Assembly: GCF_030527935.1 (NCBI RefSeq)
Contig: NZ_JAUMZV010000027.1
Coordinates: forward strand, 1-30,357
Source: Kingella sp. (in: b-proteobacteria)
Lineage (GTDB): Bacteria > Pseudomonadota > Gammaproteobacteria > Burkholderiales > Neisseriaceae
Direction: 5' to 3'
DNA: 30,357 nucleotides
In this document: in pieces, positions 30,309 to 30,357 of the stretch
Layout of the letters: every line of letters starts with the position of its first letter
Position numbering within the stretch: the first letter of the stretch is position 1
The notes under the pieces: model-generated
Seen by the model: only the letters and a program-made list of their open reading frames with translations
Told to the model about the DNA's origin: nothing
Database searches by the model: none
Program-made: the position numbers and the translations under genes

Positions 30309-30357
30309 AGACCTTTGCAAAATTCCCCAAAATCCCCTAAATTCCCACCAAGACATT
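30309..30357. mobile_element. Possible end of an IS5-family insertion sequence, cut by window edge
   Basis: The last bases, GAGACCTTTGCAAAATTCCC and what follows, resemble the terminal repeat I remember from IS1106-like IS5-family elements common in Neisseria. The transposase and the other end would lie outside the window, so this cannot be confirmed here. One DUS (30210-30221) lies between the ppsA terminator and this point. Confidence 0.4.

Noticed and set aside
29571..30356. 261-codon leftward reading frame at the right edge
   Set aside because: It runs antisense through the 3' end of ppsA, its terminator and a DUS; no coding evidence.

Overview
The window looks like a chromosomal segment of a Neisseriaceae bacterium, most likely Kingella or a close relative. 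The main clue is the 12-mer AGGCAGCCTGAA / TTCAGGCTGCCT. I counted about 50 exact copies by eye, plus many one-base variants. This is a DNA uptake sequence (DUS) of the dialect I remember as the Kingella type. Other clues agree: a Neisseria-style porin, a divergent aniA/norB pair, a Correia-like element, and gene neighbourhoods familiar from Neisseriaceae. No tRNA, rRNA or CRISPR array is visible.

Layout. 1-1901 is an AT-rich block without exact DUS, transcribed leftward. It holds two near-duplicate exported proteins of unknown family, a 22-codon remnant, and the start of a gene with an HELGH zinc-metallopeptidase motif. I read it as a candidate toxin/immunity cassette array. lptF (LPS export permease) follows on the same strand at 1970-3076. 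3077-3648 is a repeat island: DUS copies, then a Correia-like element interrupted by a small inverted-repeat element with an 8-bp target duplication. It ends just before yebC, a lipoprotein gene and ribD. Next comes the yceF | yceD-rpmF-(phosphoribosyltransferase)-plsX region, then a highly expressed-looking porin with its own promoter and terminator.

11822-20025 contains a third copy of the small element, a Nif3-like gene, and a denitrification module: nirV, aniA with a fused cytochrome c domain, and divergent norB, with two FNR-type boxes between aniA and norB. This module should reduce nitrite to nitric oxide in the outer membrane/periplasm and then nitric oxide to nitrous oxide at the inner membrane. 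prmC and ubiE follow leftward. A leftward group then holds a DUF971 gene, a rhomboid protease and a lipoprotein, the last two overlapping by one base.

21861-30357 is rightward: zinc alcohol dehydrogenase, coaD, a MAPEG-family membrane protein, gyrB, a small membrane-protein gene broken by frameshifts, and ppsA preceded by a striking perfect hairpin. The window ends in what looks like the terminal repeat of an IS5-family element. DUS copies are mostly in intergenic inverted pairs that can act as terminators, but several lie inside genes and add short peptides to the products.
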